From contig NBMI01000005.1 of assembly GCA_002085445.1 (NCBI GenBank), forward strand, positions 39,941 to 103,940: DNA of 64,000 bases, written 5' to 3'. Positions 1 through 9,347 of this stretch are shown piece after piece. Position 1 is the first letter of the stretch. Each line of letters starts with the position of its first letter. The notes beneath the pieces were generated by a model. The model worked only from the letters and a program-made list of their open reading frames with translations. It ran no database searches and was not told where the DNA came from. The DNA comes from Candidatus Parabeggiatoa sp. nov. 2 (GTDB taxonomy: Bacteria > Pseudomonadota > Gammaproteobacteria > Beggiatoales > Beggiatoaceae). Made by a program: the position numbers and the translations under genes.

Positions 1-715
1 AACGCAGTAATTCGCTACGCGAGATAACTGCTTTAGCTGTTGGCTGCTAAAAATCCGAGGTTTTTGAGACCTCGATTTTTTTAAACGTGAAAATTTTACC
101 CGTGCGAAGTATTAACCTAGCCGCATTTGGCTGGCCTTCAGCAGTTCGTAGTTAATTTTCAACAGGTTATGTAGATAAGCCGAATGCCAAACGGATTTTT
201 TTGAGAAAAAGCGTGTGCTTTGTCTTGCATTTTGCTTTTGAGTGTGGTTTAGTACGCACCATCGACTGACTGAAGTGGGCCGGCAACAAAATGTTCTTTG
301 AATTCAATCACTTAGACGAGTCCTAATCAGTCGTTGCCGATTTCGATTACGGGCCTTTTTAGGAAATATCGTTTATTTTCAAATAGTTAGGTTGATTTCC
401 ATTAGTAAGAGTACGGTTAATTAAGTGTTTGAAATAAGTCGGGTATCTGATTGATTTTGTTGAAATTATGCGCTGAAAACAGTTTTTGAGTCCAGGTTGA
501 CTGATATTTTTAAAATCGACGTAAGAAATAAAATTTTAAAGGCCTTATTTTAAGTCAGGTCATGCAAGGAAAAAATCCTTTAAAATCAATCACAGGGCTA
601 ACTTTTCGGGGGTGTAAAATTCTACCCCACTTTTAGTGTGGAATAGGAGTGTAACTGCTTTTATCAACTAAATATTATGCAATAACTATGCCTGTAGGGC
701 TAACTTTTGACCACC
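1..715. other. Non-coding region before the CRISPR array
   Basis: No convincing ORF is seen. It holds a terminator-like hairpin at 56-82, a copy of the dispersed ctgctttagctgttggctg motif near 28-46 that recurs inside the array, and an AT-rich stretch. Because the repeats end in ATTGAAAC, which in type I/III systems becomes the crRNA 5' handle, the array is probably read on the + strand. This stretch is therefore where a leader would lie; that is inference. Confidence 0.4.
56..82 (+). terminator. Rho-independent terminator-like hairpin
   Basis: CGAGGT (56-61) pairs with ACCTCG (69-74) and is followed by a run of seven T. It may end a gene left of the window. A similar hairpin with a T run truncates the ORF at 37663-37890, so it may also be a dispersed repeat. 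Confidence 0.55.
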
Positions 716-1192
716 GTGTGAGAAATCTCGCTTGTAAGCTATTGAAACTATTAGGGAAAAAATAGGGTCTCGGGTTTGAGAGTGGGTGGCTAATGAAAGC
801 AATTGAAACGCTATTTTGTTCAGTTCTCTGGTGGAGTTGGGTTTGAGAGTGGGTGGCTAATGAAAGCAATTGAGACACTAAAAGAATAACGAGATGAAAC
901 CCCACGAAATAGGTTTGAGAGTGGGTAGCTAATGAAAGCAATTGAAACAGTAGAGTAAACATTCAGGAACACCATACGTTTGAGAGTGGGTGGCTAATGA
1001 AAGCAATTGAAACAGTAGAGTAAACATTCAGGAACACCATACGTTTGAGAGTGGGTAGCTAATGAAAGCAATTGAAATCAAAAAGATGAATGCCTAAAGT
1101 GCTATCATAGTTTGAGAGTGGGTAGCTATACTGTCCACCGTTACAATTTGCGCTTTGGCCTTTTGGAAAAATCCCCGAAGTGAAGTTAGTCA

Positions 1193-1271
1193 CCTTTAGG
1201 TGACTTAAGCTTTCAGACAACTGCTTTAGCTGTTGGCTGTTTTGAAATGATTTATCTGAAAAACTCTAGCA
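1193..1271. repeat. Dispersed repeat inside the CRISPR array (copy 1 of 3)
   Basis: A block starting cctttaggtgacttaagc and ending aaactctagcag directly abuts the repeats at 1272, 1494 and 2228. Copies lie at about 1193-1271, 1413-1493 and 2166-2227; the last lacks the middle. A related sequence is upstream of rpsA (about 46078-46160). The two later copies share flanking spacer sequence, so a block of repeat, insert and repeat was probably duplicated as a unit. Confidence 0.6.
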
Positions 1272-1848
1272 GTTTTAGACTGGGTAACTAACGAAAGCGA
1301 TTGAAACACGATATCCTTGAATTCTAAATAACCTTTCTATGTTTGAGAGTGGGTAACTAATGAAAGTGATTGAAACATCATCCTCATCATATAGAATAGA
1401 AATTAATTGAGTCTCCTTTAGGTGACTTAAGCTTTCAGACAACTGCTTTAGCTGTTGGCTGTTTTGAAATGATTTATCTGAAAAACTCTAGCAGTTTGAG
1501 ACTGGGTAACTAACGAAAGTGATTGAAACAAAGTTGTGTTCTGTCTAAGCTTTTCCCTTCGGTTTGAAAGTGGGTAACTAATGAAAGTGATTGAAACCAA
1601 GGTTTATTTTAAAATAACTAAGGTGCTTCTTTCTCATGTTTAAGAGTGGGTAGCTAACGAAAGCGATTGAAACTTTTTCTCCTTCTACCGTTTGCACAAA
1701 AAATTTCAGTTTGAGAGTGGGTAGCTAACGAAAGCGATTGAAACACAACAATCTTGGCTCCCCCATCTATTGCATTACGGGTTTGAGAGTGGGTAGCTAA
1801 CGACAGCAATTGAAACCTTTACCCTGACAAACAGCCTTAGCCCCCAAT

Positions 1849-2020
1849 GGGGTGTGACATCCATTTGATGTAATATAATTTGATTAAGAATAATCAATAA
1901 GTTATATTTTTGTGGTAAAAATAATAAAAATTCCAATCTATCAAAAGCAAAATAGTATAACTTATTGATTATAAAGTATTATATGTAATTCCGTGTTACA
2001 TCAAGTCGAGGTCACACCCC
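1849..2020. mobile_element. MITE family A inserted in a CRISPR spacer
   Basis: The 172-bp element has terminal inverted repeats ggggtgtgac / gtcacacccc and inner tgatgtaa / ttacatca pairing. It is flanked by a direct repeat cccaat (1843-1848 and 2021-2026). Removing the element and one cccaat leaves a normal 32-nt spacer (1817-1848) directly followed by the repeat at 2027. There is no ORF, so mobilisation would need a transposase in trans. Confidence 0.8.
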
Positions 2021-2353
2021 CCCAATGTTTGAGAGTGGGTAGCTAATGAAAGCAATTGAAATCAAAAAGATGAATGCCTAAAGTGCTATCATAGTTTGAG
2101 AGTGGGTAACTAATGAAAGTGATTGAAACCTCATCCTCATCATATAGAATAGAAATTAATTGAGTCACCTTTAGGTGACTTAAGCTTTCAGGCGGTTTTG
2201 AAATGATTTCTCTGAAAAACTCTAGCAGTTTTAGACTGGGTAACTAACGAAAGTGATTGAAACGAAAAAATCGTCACTTTGAGTCTGAGTTACAGGTTTG
2301 AGAGTGGGTAACTAATGAAAGTGATTGAAACACCCCTACCTCAGTCCCAATTA

Positions 2354-2760
2354 ACATGGCCCTCAAAAAAAACCGCCGCTTCGACAAAACGTTTGTTTTT
2401 GGATGAAAGGGTTCGGTTCGTTCCTTTACCCACCCACCGCTCGCTTTTTCAATCAAAGGCCATCATTTAAATCAATTTCACAACATGGCCCTCAAACGCC
2501 GCTTCGACAAAACTTTTGTTTTTGGATGAAAGCCGGTCGGTTTAACTAAAAAACCTTATAAAAGCACACAGAAGGTCGTTCCTCTACCCACCCAACGCTC
2601 GCTTTTTCAATCAAAAGCCATCATTAAAATCAATTTCACAACATGGCCCTCAAACGCCGCTTCGACAAAACTTTTGTTTTTGGATAAAAGCCGGTCGGTT
2701 TAACTAAAAAACCTTATAAAAGCACACAGAAGGTCGTTCCTCTACCCACCCAACGCTCTT
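2354..2760. repeat. Three large direct repeats
   Basis: Units begin acatggccctcaaa at about 2354, 2483 and 2641. The last two are nearly identical over about 120 bp with a 158-bp period. Each carries cgccgcttcgacaaaac and a stretch ending acccacccaacgctc. No coding capacity is evident. Confidence 0.7.
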
Positions 2761-2924
2761 TTTGAGAAATAAACTTGAGAAAGAAATCAGATTTCTTGAA
2801 GAAATCTGATTTCTCTTCCTAATATCCCTAGTAATTTAGGCGATGATGCCAAGCATTGAAAAGGCCCCATTAAAGCCGCTATCGAAGATTCAAAAAATAG
2901 AATGCGCGTTACGTTAAGTAACTG

Positions 2925-3080
2925 TTTGTAGTAGTCGCTTTAGCGACTGAGTTTGTAGTAGTCGCTTTAGCGACTCAGTTAGTAGTAATAAGTGTTTGTA
3001 GTAGTCGCTTTAGCGACTGAGTTAGTAGTAATAAGTAATAAGTGTTTGTAGTAGTCGCTTTAGCGACTCACTTAGGCGAT
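2925..3080. repeat. Short palindromic tandem repeats
   Basis: Four copies of a unit containing gtagtcgctttagcgact lie in a row. The core GTCGCtttaGCGAC is a small hairpin. Similar hairpin repeats occur at 29600-29690 and 35680-35770. Confidence 0.7.
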
Positions 3081-3139
3081 AAATCGCCTACTACAAACGG
3101 GGGGGGGGTTAGGCGATAAATAGCCTACTACAAACGGGA

Positions 3140-3275
3140 ATTCGCTGAACACCGTCATAAACATAGCGCTTTTTGTCATTTCTGTTTCTTTGATCGGAGA
3201 AATCTTGAGAAATCTCCGTAACAGGACGAAAGATTTCTCGCTTTGTGAGACATGACAAAAGCGCAAATGTCAAGT
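3140..3275. repeat. Dispersed repeat (gtcatttc...gagacatgacaaaagcgc type)
   Basis: This block reads gaacaccgtcataaacatag, then a gtcatttc motif, gagaaatcttgag, and ends gagacatgacaaaagcgc. Close relatives lie at about 11370-11500, 18655-18760, 19805-19970, 31850-32030 and 43625-43790. It has internal imperfect symmetry (gtcatttc...gagaaatc versus gatttctcgc...gacatgac) and no ORF. From here to 3680 nothing else is recognisable. Confidence 0.6.
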
Positions 3276-3684
3276 AAACTCACAACGATATCATTTTCAC
3301 GGATTTGAAGTACATTCCGTATAAGCCATTAACAAAAGCTATTAACCTATAAAGAAAACCGTTAGATAAAAGAAACCTTACCAAAAGCGGCAAGACAACT
3401 CAAAGTTGAAAGCAGAAGTAGGACACACCCTTTAATTCTTATGGTAAGGATAGTTATTTGCAGAAAATCGGTTTGAAAAACTTCTCATAAATAGGGCATG
3501 AAAATTGCTAATCAAGTCATTTATTTATCAAGCAGATCTAATTTTAAAATAGACGGAACGTACTTCAAATCTGTGAAAATGACAAAATGATCCTTTCATA
3601 AAATTCATATAAAAATTATAGGCTTATCATTATTTAATCCTTTTTAAATTTTCATTTTTAAATTTTCATTAGTATAATGAAAAA

Positions 3685-3707
3685 TACTATCCCTCCAAGG
3701 GATAGTA
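3685..3707 (+). promoter_or_regulatory. Perfect hairpin in the leader of the TerD-like gene
   Basis: TACTATCCCT (3685-3694) and AGGGATAGTA (3698-3707) form a 10-bp stem with a 3-nt loop, 35 nt upstream of the start codon. It could be an operator or an mRNA structure. No such hairpin precedes the second copy at 4790. Confidence 0.45.
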
Positions 3708-3742
3708 GAAATTTAAATGATATATCTTAAGGAGGGCAAATA

Positions 3743-4333
3743 ATGGAACTTAAGCAAAAAGGCACTGAAGCCAATGTTGGCAGTTTCAAACAGTTGATGG
3801 TCACCATGAAGTGGACGACGGCGGCCGATTTTGACTTGGCGGCGGCCTACGAAACCAAGGCGGGCAAGCAGGGACTTGTTTACTTCGGTGAACTGGGCAA
3901 TTTAAACGCCTTTCCCTTCATGCAGTTGAGCGGAGACGAGGGCATCGGCGACAAAGACGGTGATAATGAAGAAGTCATGCGTATCACCAAACTGGATGAG
4001 ATGAAATATGTCTGGATTATGTGCTGGGATTACGGAAAAATTCAGAATGGTGCCCCGGCCCGGTTCAAGGAAAGTGATGTTTCTCTTTCCGTCATGGATG
4101 ACAGGGGTACCACCCATAACGTGACACTGGACACCGGTTCTCTAGGCAATGTCGCCTTGATTGCGACGATTGATAACACGAACGCTATTGGTGCCAAGCT
4201 CATCAACGACAGCAAGGCCGGCACCTTGAAAGGTATAAAAACCCTTCAACAACTGTTGGATATTATTCAATCTGAAGATGAAGATATGATTGAATCTGAA
4301 TCGGCGCCGACGATACCCGAGTTTAAGTTATAA
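3743..4333 (+). CDS. TerD-family stress protein
   Basis: A 196-aa soluble protein of the TerD/TerE family, the calcium-binding proteins of tellurite, phage and general stress resistance operons. Family features seen: the MELKQKG...ANVG start, the DFDLAAA acidic pair near residue 30, SGDEGIGDKDGDNEE around residues 64-78 (the usual acidic metal-binding loop), and the C-terminal end typical of TerD domains. A strong Shine-Dalgarno (aaggaggg) lies a few bases before ATG. It is followed by a nearly identical gene at 4790 and a TerA-like gene at 5352, so the three form a cluster. Its C-terminus carries about 19 extra residues (acidic, then basic) not found in the copy. Chemical role unknown; the family assignment is firm. 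Confidence 0.85.
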   Translation: MELKQKGTEANVGSFKQLMVTMKWTTAADFDLAAAYETKAGKQGLVYFGELGNLNAFPFMQLSGDEGIGDKDGDNEEVMRITKLDEMKYVWIMCWDYGKIQNGAPARFKESDVSLSVMDDRGTTHNVTLDTGSLGNVALIATIDNTNAIGAKLINDSKAGTLKGIKTLQQLLDIIQSEDEDMIESESAPTIPEFKL

Positions 4334-4706
4334 GCGACAGGAATCCAAACAACGCAAAAGTTTTTTAAGCGAAAAACTAGTTTGGGCCGCCACACACCCC
4401 TCAATACCTAAGGAAAATGCCCGTTTGTTTGTAGTAGGCGATTTATCGCCTCACGCAATCAACAAAAATAGGTGATAAATCACCTACTACGAACAGACAT
4501 TTATCAAACATTGAATCGATACAGTGACACACCCCTCTCGGAAGGCGTTTTTCTAGCGCGGAAAAACTGACTCACTTGGAAATTAAGTGATTGAATTAAT
4601 GATTAATGATTAATGATTAATGATTAATGATTAATGATTAATGATTAATGATTAATGATTAATTTTTTCTGTGGGTAAAGGTAAGAGCCTTGAGGCGGTA
4701 AGGAGG
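4334..4706. repeat. Repeat-filled gap between the two TerD-like genes
   Basis: It contains a hairpin-type repeat (gtaggcgatttatcgcctca, about 4435-4454), a gtgacacacccctctcgg motif seen in other repeats, and a perfect tandem array of the heptamer ATTAATG at about 4594-4662. After it comes gtgggtaaaggtaag, the end of family-D elements. No gene is seen. Confidence 0.65.
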
Positions 4707-4789
4707 TGTTTAGAGAAGGGATGCAAGGGCTGTGTTACGGCACTCAAAAACTCACCCGTTTTGAACACTTATCTTCAGGAGGGCAAACA

Positions 4790-5323
4790 ATGGAACTTAA
4801 GCAAAAAGGCACCGAAGCCAATGTTGGCAGTTTCAAACAGTTGATGGTCACCATGAAGTGGACTACGGCGGCCGATTTTGACTTGGCAGCGGCTTACGAA
4901 ACCAAGGCGGGCAAGCAGGGACTTGTTTACTTCGGTGAACAGGGCAATTTAAACGCTTTTCCCTTCATGCAGTTGAGCGGAGACGAAGGCGTCGGCGACA
5001 AAGACGGCAATAATGAAGAAGTCATGCGTATCACCAAACTGGACGAGATGAAATCTGTCTGGATTATGTGCTGGGACTACGGAAAAGTTCAGAATGGTGC
5101 CCCGGCCCGGTTCAAGGAAAGTGATGTTTCTCTTTCCGTCATGGATGACAGGGGTACCACCCATAACGTGACACTCGACACCGGTTCTCTAGGCAATGTC
5201 GCCTTGATTGCGACGATTGATAACACCAGCGCTATTGGTGCCAAGCTCATCAACGACAGCAAGGCCGGCACCTTGAAAGGTCTAAAAAACCTTCAACAAC
5301 TGTTGGAGATTATTGAAAGTTAA
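4790..5323 (+). CDS. TerD-family stress protein, second copy
   Basis: The 177-aa protein is almost identical to the product of 3743-4333 through its TerD domain; the acidic loop reads SGDEGVGDKDGNNEE. The open frame extends up to 4706, but the start was set at 4790. There a good Shine-Dalgarno (caggaggg, 4776-4783) precedes ATG, and homology with the first copy begins. The near identity at the DNA level points to a recent tandem duplication, with the gap since filled by repeats. It lies 28 bp upstream of the TerA-like gene and is probably co-transcribed with it. Confidence 0.85.
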   Translation: MELKQKGTEANVGSFKQLMVTMKWTTAADFDLAAAYETKAGKQGLVYFGEQGNLNAFPFMQLSGDEGVGDKDGNNEEVMRITKLDEMKSVWIMCWDYGKVQNGAPARFKESDVSLSVMDDRGTTHNVTLDTGSLGNVALIATIDNTSAIGAKLINDSKAGTLKGLKNLQQLLEIIES

Positions 5324-5351
5324 CGGTTAAAGAGCAATAAGGGGAGAAACA

Positions 5352-6509
5352 ATGGAACTGAAACAAAAAGGAGAACAAGCGAACCTCGGCGCGTTTAAAC
5401 AGCTCAAAGTGTCGCTCATTTGGACCTCGGCCGTCGATCTGGATTTGATGGCTTTTTACAAAACCAAGGACGGTCAAGTCGGCGGTGTCTATTCGGACAA
5501 CTACGCCGGCGGAACACTCGGCGATATGAACCAGTTTCCGTTCATTGAGCTTTCGGGCGATGAAGGGATTGGTGCTGTCGGCGGAGACAATCGGGAAGAA
5601 ATGCGTATCGTTAAATTAGACGATTTCGATGAACTGTATATCTGTGCGCTGAATTTCACCGACGCCTCGTCGGGCGCGAAAGTCTTTGCCGATTACGATG
5701 CCCGAGTTGAAGTTATAACCGATCGGGGCGAAAGCTACAAGGTTTCTCTGGATTCTCGGCAATCCGGGCCGGTTGCCGTCATATGCAAATTTACCGGCGG
5801 GTTCATCTCCAATTCGATCGTCAATGACAGCGAAGTGATGCCCTTGGAACAATTCAAATCCAAGATTCCGGGGGCTTCCCAACTCAAACTGGCATCAAAA
5901 ATTACGCTCCAAAAGAAAGGCGACACATTCGAGATCAAACAAAAAATCTCAAGCGGCGAGATTCTCATCAACCTGAACTGGAATCAGCACCCCCAAGAAG
6001 CTCAACAATCGGGGTTCTTTGCCAAACTCCTCGGTGGAGGCAATAAGGGGATTGATCTCGATCTGGGATGTCTGTTTGAAATGCGGAATGGCGAAAAAGG
6101 CGCGATTCAACCGTTGGGCGATGTTTTCGGCGCTTTTGCTCGTCCGCCATACGTGTTTCATTTAGGTGATGATCGGACGGGTGCTTGGGGTGAAGGCGAG
6201 AATATGAAGATCAATCTGGCCCACATTAACAAGTTAAAACGGCTGCTGATCTTTACTTATATTTATGAAGGGGTTCCGAAATGGGCCAGCACCGATGCTG
6301 TGGTAACGATCAAAGTGCCGAGCCAGCCGGTTGTTGAAGTGCTCATGGGATCAGAAAATGACTCGCGGGGCTTTTGTGCAATTGCCTTGCTGGAGTTTGA
6401 GGGAACCGATATAAAAGTCACCCGACTCGTCACATTCCACAACGGTCATCCCGAATGCGATCAGACATACCGGTGGGGACTCAAATGGGTTGCCGGCAGT
6501 AAGGATTAA
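5352..6509 (+). CDS. terA: TerA-like protein with two TerD-type domains
   Basis: 385 aa, the usual size of TerA. The first about 170 residues are a TerD-type domain (VDLDLMAFY, then SGDEGIGAVGGDNREE). The second half (from about 180) is a divergent domain with GIDLDLGCLFEM, HLGDDRTGAWGEGE and the C-terminal FHNGHPECDQTYRWGLKW typical of TerA. A Shine-Dalgarno (ggggag) precedes ATG. Together with the two TerD-like genes it forms a compact ter cluster. The membrane and metal-binding partners (TerC, TerB) of classical ter operons are not present in the window. The exact role of TerA is not established; the cluster is expected to act in envelope or metal stress. Confidence 0.75.
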   Translation: MELKQKGEQANLGAFKQLKVSLIWTSAVDLDLMAFYKTKDGQVGGVYSDNYAGGTLGDMNQFPFIELSGDEGIGAVGGDNREEMRIVKLDDFDELYICALNFTDASSGAKVFADYDARVEVITDRGESYKVSLDSRQSGPVAVICKFTGGFISNSIVNDSEVMPLEQFKSKIPGASQLKLASKITLQKKGDTFEIKQKISSGEILINLNWNQHPQEAQQSGFFAKLLGGGNKGIDLDLGCLFEMRNGEKGAIQPLGDVFGAFARPPYVFHLGDDRTGAWGEGENMKINLAHINKLKRLLIFTYIYEGVPKWASTDAVVTIKVPSQPVVEVLMGSENDSRGFCAIALLEFEGTDIKVTRLVTFHNGHPECDQTYRWGLKWVAGSKD

Positions 6510-6993
6510 CAGAAACAGGTTCAGGAGTTTGGTATACACACAGAAGACACAGAGTTACACAGAGGAACACAGCGTTTTTAAATTAAAATAGTTATTTGTA
6601 TGACGACTGAGAAAGCTCAAACTGCGTTTCCGAGCGAAGCGAGATCATTTGAAACATCGTGATCTCGCAGCGCTCGTTACTGCGTTTCAAATTATTCCCG
6701 TGCTAAGTATAATGGCATTGCAACAAATCCTGCCAAGATAAATATGGCCGACTCCAATTGCCAAGATAAATGTAATGAACGCGAGCGATCTTGCAATAGT
6801 GCAGAAAAGCGGAAATCTTCAGACCATCCGCCAGTAGCTTGAGCTACTGGCTAAAAGCTTAAGTTTCGTTGTACTAAATTCGTTTATCCACGTAATTGGC
6901 GTTTCTTAACGAAGTTTCGTTGTACTCTGTAAAGTATTCCCTCTCATATGATAAGCGCTTTGTGGTTAAATGGGCGTTTAGATTGTGCTATAT
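6510..6993. other. Non-coding gap with repeats
   Basis: Holds a gacacagagttacacagagg repeat right after terA, pieces of the gagcgaagcgagatc dispersed repeat, and a region before 6994 where the minus-strand restriction gene ends. No gene is seen. Confidence 0.5.
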
Positions 6994-8028
6994 TCAATTT
7001 TTAATTGATTGTGCAAATTTCTTTGATGGTTGAATACTCAGCTTAACCAGCCATTTTAAAACGGATTCATCACCTTGGGTGGCTCTCTTTAGAATTTGTG
7101 CTAATTCAGTACATTTATTGAGTGGTACCACATAATCAAAAACTTTAGCCATCGTTTGAAGTGTGGCTTGAGTCCAATCGCCTTCAACAATCATAACACC
7201 TATCAATCTTTTATGTTTGCCTTTCCAATTCAGAGCAGAAAACATTTTATCTTTAGCATACAATGAAGCATGTCTGCTGGACGATTTTCGGACTTCTATG
7301 AAGGCGACTGGATTATCTGGTTCTGGTATCACAAAATCAGCTCGAAAGTCATAAATCACACCCGTTAAAGAAGAATACTCACTTTCTCGCATATACTGAA
7401 CTTCTTGGCTAGAAAGTGCATGAGCAACTATCTCTTCAAACAAAATTCGGCCAACTAAATCACGCACAATGCCTTCCATCGTCATTTCTAATCTTTGAAG
7501 TATTTTTGTTTTAGAAATTTGATGAGGTTTTACCGTGTTTTTAAGCAATTCTGCTAATCGTGCCGCACTTGGTTTTGAAAAGCCAGTATCAGACACAGCA
7601 CCTACTTTCTTTTTTAGTTGGGCTTTACTTAACGCCAATATATTCTGAAAGATAGGCAATAGTACCGAATTTTGGTGTAGCGTGTCAGTATCAAAAGTTG
7701 TGAAGCCATTTGTTAGCTGTTCAGCAACCTCAAAGAGCGTTATAACATGAAGACGTACTTTGTTATAAACCCCCATCGTCACTGCTTGCTCAACATCAAA
7801 AGGCACAGCACTTTTCCGTCTTCTTTCTTCAATTAATTTCTTTGCCAAATCAGAATCATTCTCTAAAAATTCAACGCCTATACCAGCAGCAAATAATTTT
7901 GCGGTGTCAAGTTCTAATAAATGTGCTTCTTGAACGTTCTCTAATCCATTTGATAGGTTAAGCAAATTGAGATAACGTTCAATTTCAACAGTCATTGCTT
8001 CTTTAGCCAATTGATAAATCGTTTTCAT
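6994..8028 (-). CDS. Putative type II restriction endonuclease (PD-(D/E)XK-like)
   Basis: 344 aa. It follows the DNA methyltransferase gene by 9 bp on the same strand, the classic type II restriction-modification layout. A likely nuclease core lies in the C-terminal half: D231 in YDFRADFV, then IEVRKS around residues 244-249, followed by a SRHASLYAKDK stretch. This fits D...E-X-(R)-K metal binding. The N-terminal half is helical and probably does DNA recognition or dimerisation. The recognition sequence cannot be read from the protein. I recognise the nuclease by motif and context, not as a named enzyme. The gene seems intact. Confidence 0.7.
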   Translation of the reverse strand: MKTIYQLAKEAMTVEIERYLNLLNLSNGLENVQEAHLLELDTAKLFAAGIGVEFLENDSDLAKKLIEERRRKSAVPFDVEQAVTMGVYNKVRLHVITLFEVAEQLTNGFTTFDTDTLHQNSVLLPIFQNILALSKAQLKKKVGAVSDTGFSKPSAARLAELLKNTVKPHQISKTKILQRLEMTMEGIVRDLVGRILFEEIVAHALSSQEVQYMRESEYSSLTGVIYDFRADFVIPEPDNPVAFIEVRKSSSRHASLYAKDKMFSALNWKGKHKRLIGVMIVEGDWTQATLQTMAKVFDYVVPLNKCTELAQILKRATQGDESVLKWLVKLSIQPSKKFAQSIKN

Positions 8029-8037
8029 CCAGTTTCC

Positions 8038-9330
8038 TTAATTTTTGTGGGCAATAATATGATATTCACCAAGTCCTTCTTTGGCACCTTCTCGTTTCGA
8101 TAGCACCCACCTGTGTCCACGTTTTCTGATGAAGTTAATGGTGATTTCTGAGAATCCAATCATTTCCATGATGGTTTTGCTATGCTCATGCGTTTTGATA
8201 TGAACACCATACAAGGCGGCATCGGCAACTACCCAATGAATTTGTCCTCCCGGTTTCAATACTCTAAACACTTCTGTTAAAACAGATTGAATCTGGGAGT
8301 AATATGGATAAACCAGAAAATCATAATCTTTTTTGCCAGCATGACTATTTTTCTGGGTAGATAATTCACCAACAATAGGTGCCAGTTCGTTTTGAAGCTT
8401 CAAAGGTAAAGAATTCCTCTTGTCATCTTGGAAGGTTTGACTTTTCTTATGTTTTAAAGCCGTCGTGGTGTTGGTGACTAAATTTTTTCTCACTTTTTCC
8501 GTGATATGTTTCCAAGAATCAGCCCAACCCAATAAATATAAATGTAACCGTGTCATTTCCGCAAAGTCGAAATTATTTAAGTAAGGCGGTGAGGTAATAC
8601 AAATACCTATACTATTATTTTCTAATTCTGACATAGATTCTGAAGATTTTAGGTAACAACGGGGAATCGGTTGATGAATCCAATGGGTTTTATACCAATG
8701 AGATTCAATATCTTCTGTTAACATATTAACGGCTAATTCGACAGCATTTTGAAACGAAAGGCTTTTCTTTTTAGAGTCTGGGGCTTTATAAATACCATCT
8801 GTTTGTGCTTCACAAGCGGTTTCACAAGCCTTAAGGAATAGTGCAACGGCTAGTGGTTTAGATTCTACCTGTGTTAAATGAACCGCAGTGGCAGCACGAC
8901 AGATTGGTTCTCTGTTTGACTCAGAATACATTTTGGCAATGAATTTTTGAGCATCCTTTGCCCATAGCGTCGGTACTTTTTCAGTCAAAAGCTTATTCGC
9001 CAATTCATTGATGTCATCCTTGGTATAATTCATCAGTTTAGCCTTTGCCAAAGTATAGAAAATCGGATGCGCTTCATAGCCCACACTGTTAAAACCTAAA
9101 TTTCTAGCTGCCACCAATGTCGTTCCACAGCCAAGAAACGGATCTAAAACCACATCTTCAGTTGGGTTTTTATCGGATAAACAGGCTTCAACAAATTCAA
9201 TCGAATAACCGGCAATAAAGTTTGCCCAACGTTGCACCCGGTATTGATGGCTCAGAGTATTAGTGGATAATTTTTCAATAGGACAATTTGACTGTGGGAA
9301 AAGTGAAAGATTTTCGGTTGTTATTTTCAT
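8038..9330 (-). CDS. DNA methyltransferase (N4-cytosine / N6-adenine type)
   Basis: 430 aa. The S-adenosylmethionine-binding motif I (DPFLGCGTT) is at residues 63-71 and the catalytic motif IV (SPPY) at 247-250. The order I before IV is unlike many SPPY enzymes, and about 180 residues separate the two. SPPY is typical of amino-methylating enzymes that make N4-methylcytosine or N6-methyladenine. It should protect host DNA from the nuclease encoded 9 bp downstream. A DUF4435-like gene, now broken, lies just upstream on the same strand, so the three were probably one operon. Confidence 0.85.
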   Translation of the reverse strand: MKITTENLSLFPQSNCPIEKLSTNTLSHQYRVQRWANFIAGYSIEFVEACLSDKNPTEDVVLDPFLGCGTTLVAARNLGFNSVGYEAHPIFYTLAKAKLMNYTKDDINELANKLLTEKVPTLWAKDAQKFIAKMYSESNREPICRAATAVHLTQVESKPLAVALFLKACETACEAQTDGIYKAPDSKKKSLSFQNAVELAVNMLTEDIESHWYKTHWIHQPIPRCYLKSSESMSELENNSIGICITSPPYLNNFDFAEMTRLHLYLLGWADSWKHITEKVRKNLVTNTTTALKHKKSQTFQDDKRNSLPLKLQNELAPIVGELSTQKNSHAGKKDYDFLVYPYYSQIQSVLTEVFRVLKPGGQIHWVVADAALYGVHIKTHEHSKTIMEMIGFSEITINFIRKRGHRWVLSKREGAKEGLGEYHIIAHKN

Positions 9331-9347
9331 ATAGATATCAGTTAATT

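Larger units (their letters stand above)
716..2331 (+). CRISPR. Decayed CRISPR array, 17 recognisable 36-bp repeats
   Basis: Repeats start at 774, 841, 913, 978, 1043, 1110 (truncated after 18 nt), 1272, 1341, 1494, 1562, 1638, 1709, 1781, 2027, 2094, 2228 and 2296, with a degenerate copy at 716-748. Each begins GTTTGAGAGTGGGT and ends ATTGAAAC, with internal drift (GGCTAATGAAAGC, AACTAATGAAAGT, AGCTAACGAAAGC). Normal spacers are 29-40 nt. Spacer 949-977 is repeated exactly at 1014-1042, and spacer 1079-1109 at 2063-2093. Three spacer positions hold long inserts containing a dispersed repeat, and one holds a MITE (1849-2020). The ATTGAAAC ending suits the 5' handle of type I or III systems and gives the + orientation. 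No cas gene occurs anywhere in the window, so the type cannot be fixed. The minus-strand ORFs here are shadows of the repeats. Confidence 0.93.

Noticed and set aside
675..962. 95-aa minus-strand ORF (and 2274-2456) over the CRISPR region
   Set aside because: The repeated residues LLSLATHSQT are only the translation of the CRISPR repeats.
4706..4789. Upstream start of the second TerD-like gene
   Set aside because: The extra 28 residues have no match in the first copy, and a strong Shine-Dalgarno sits before 4790.
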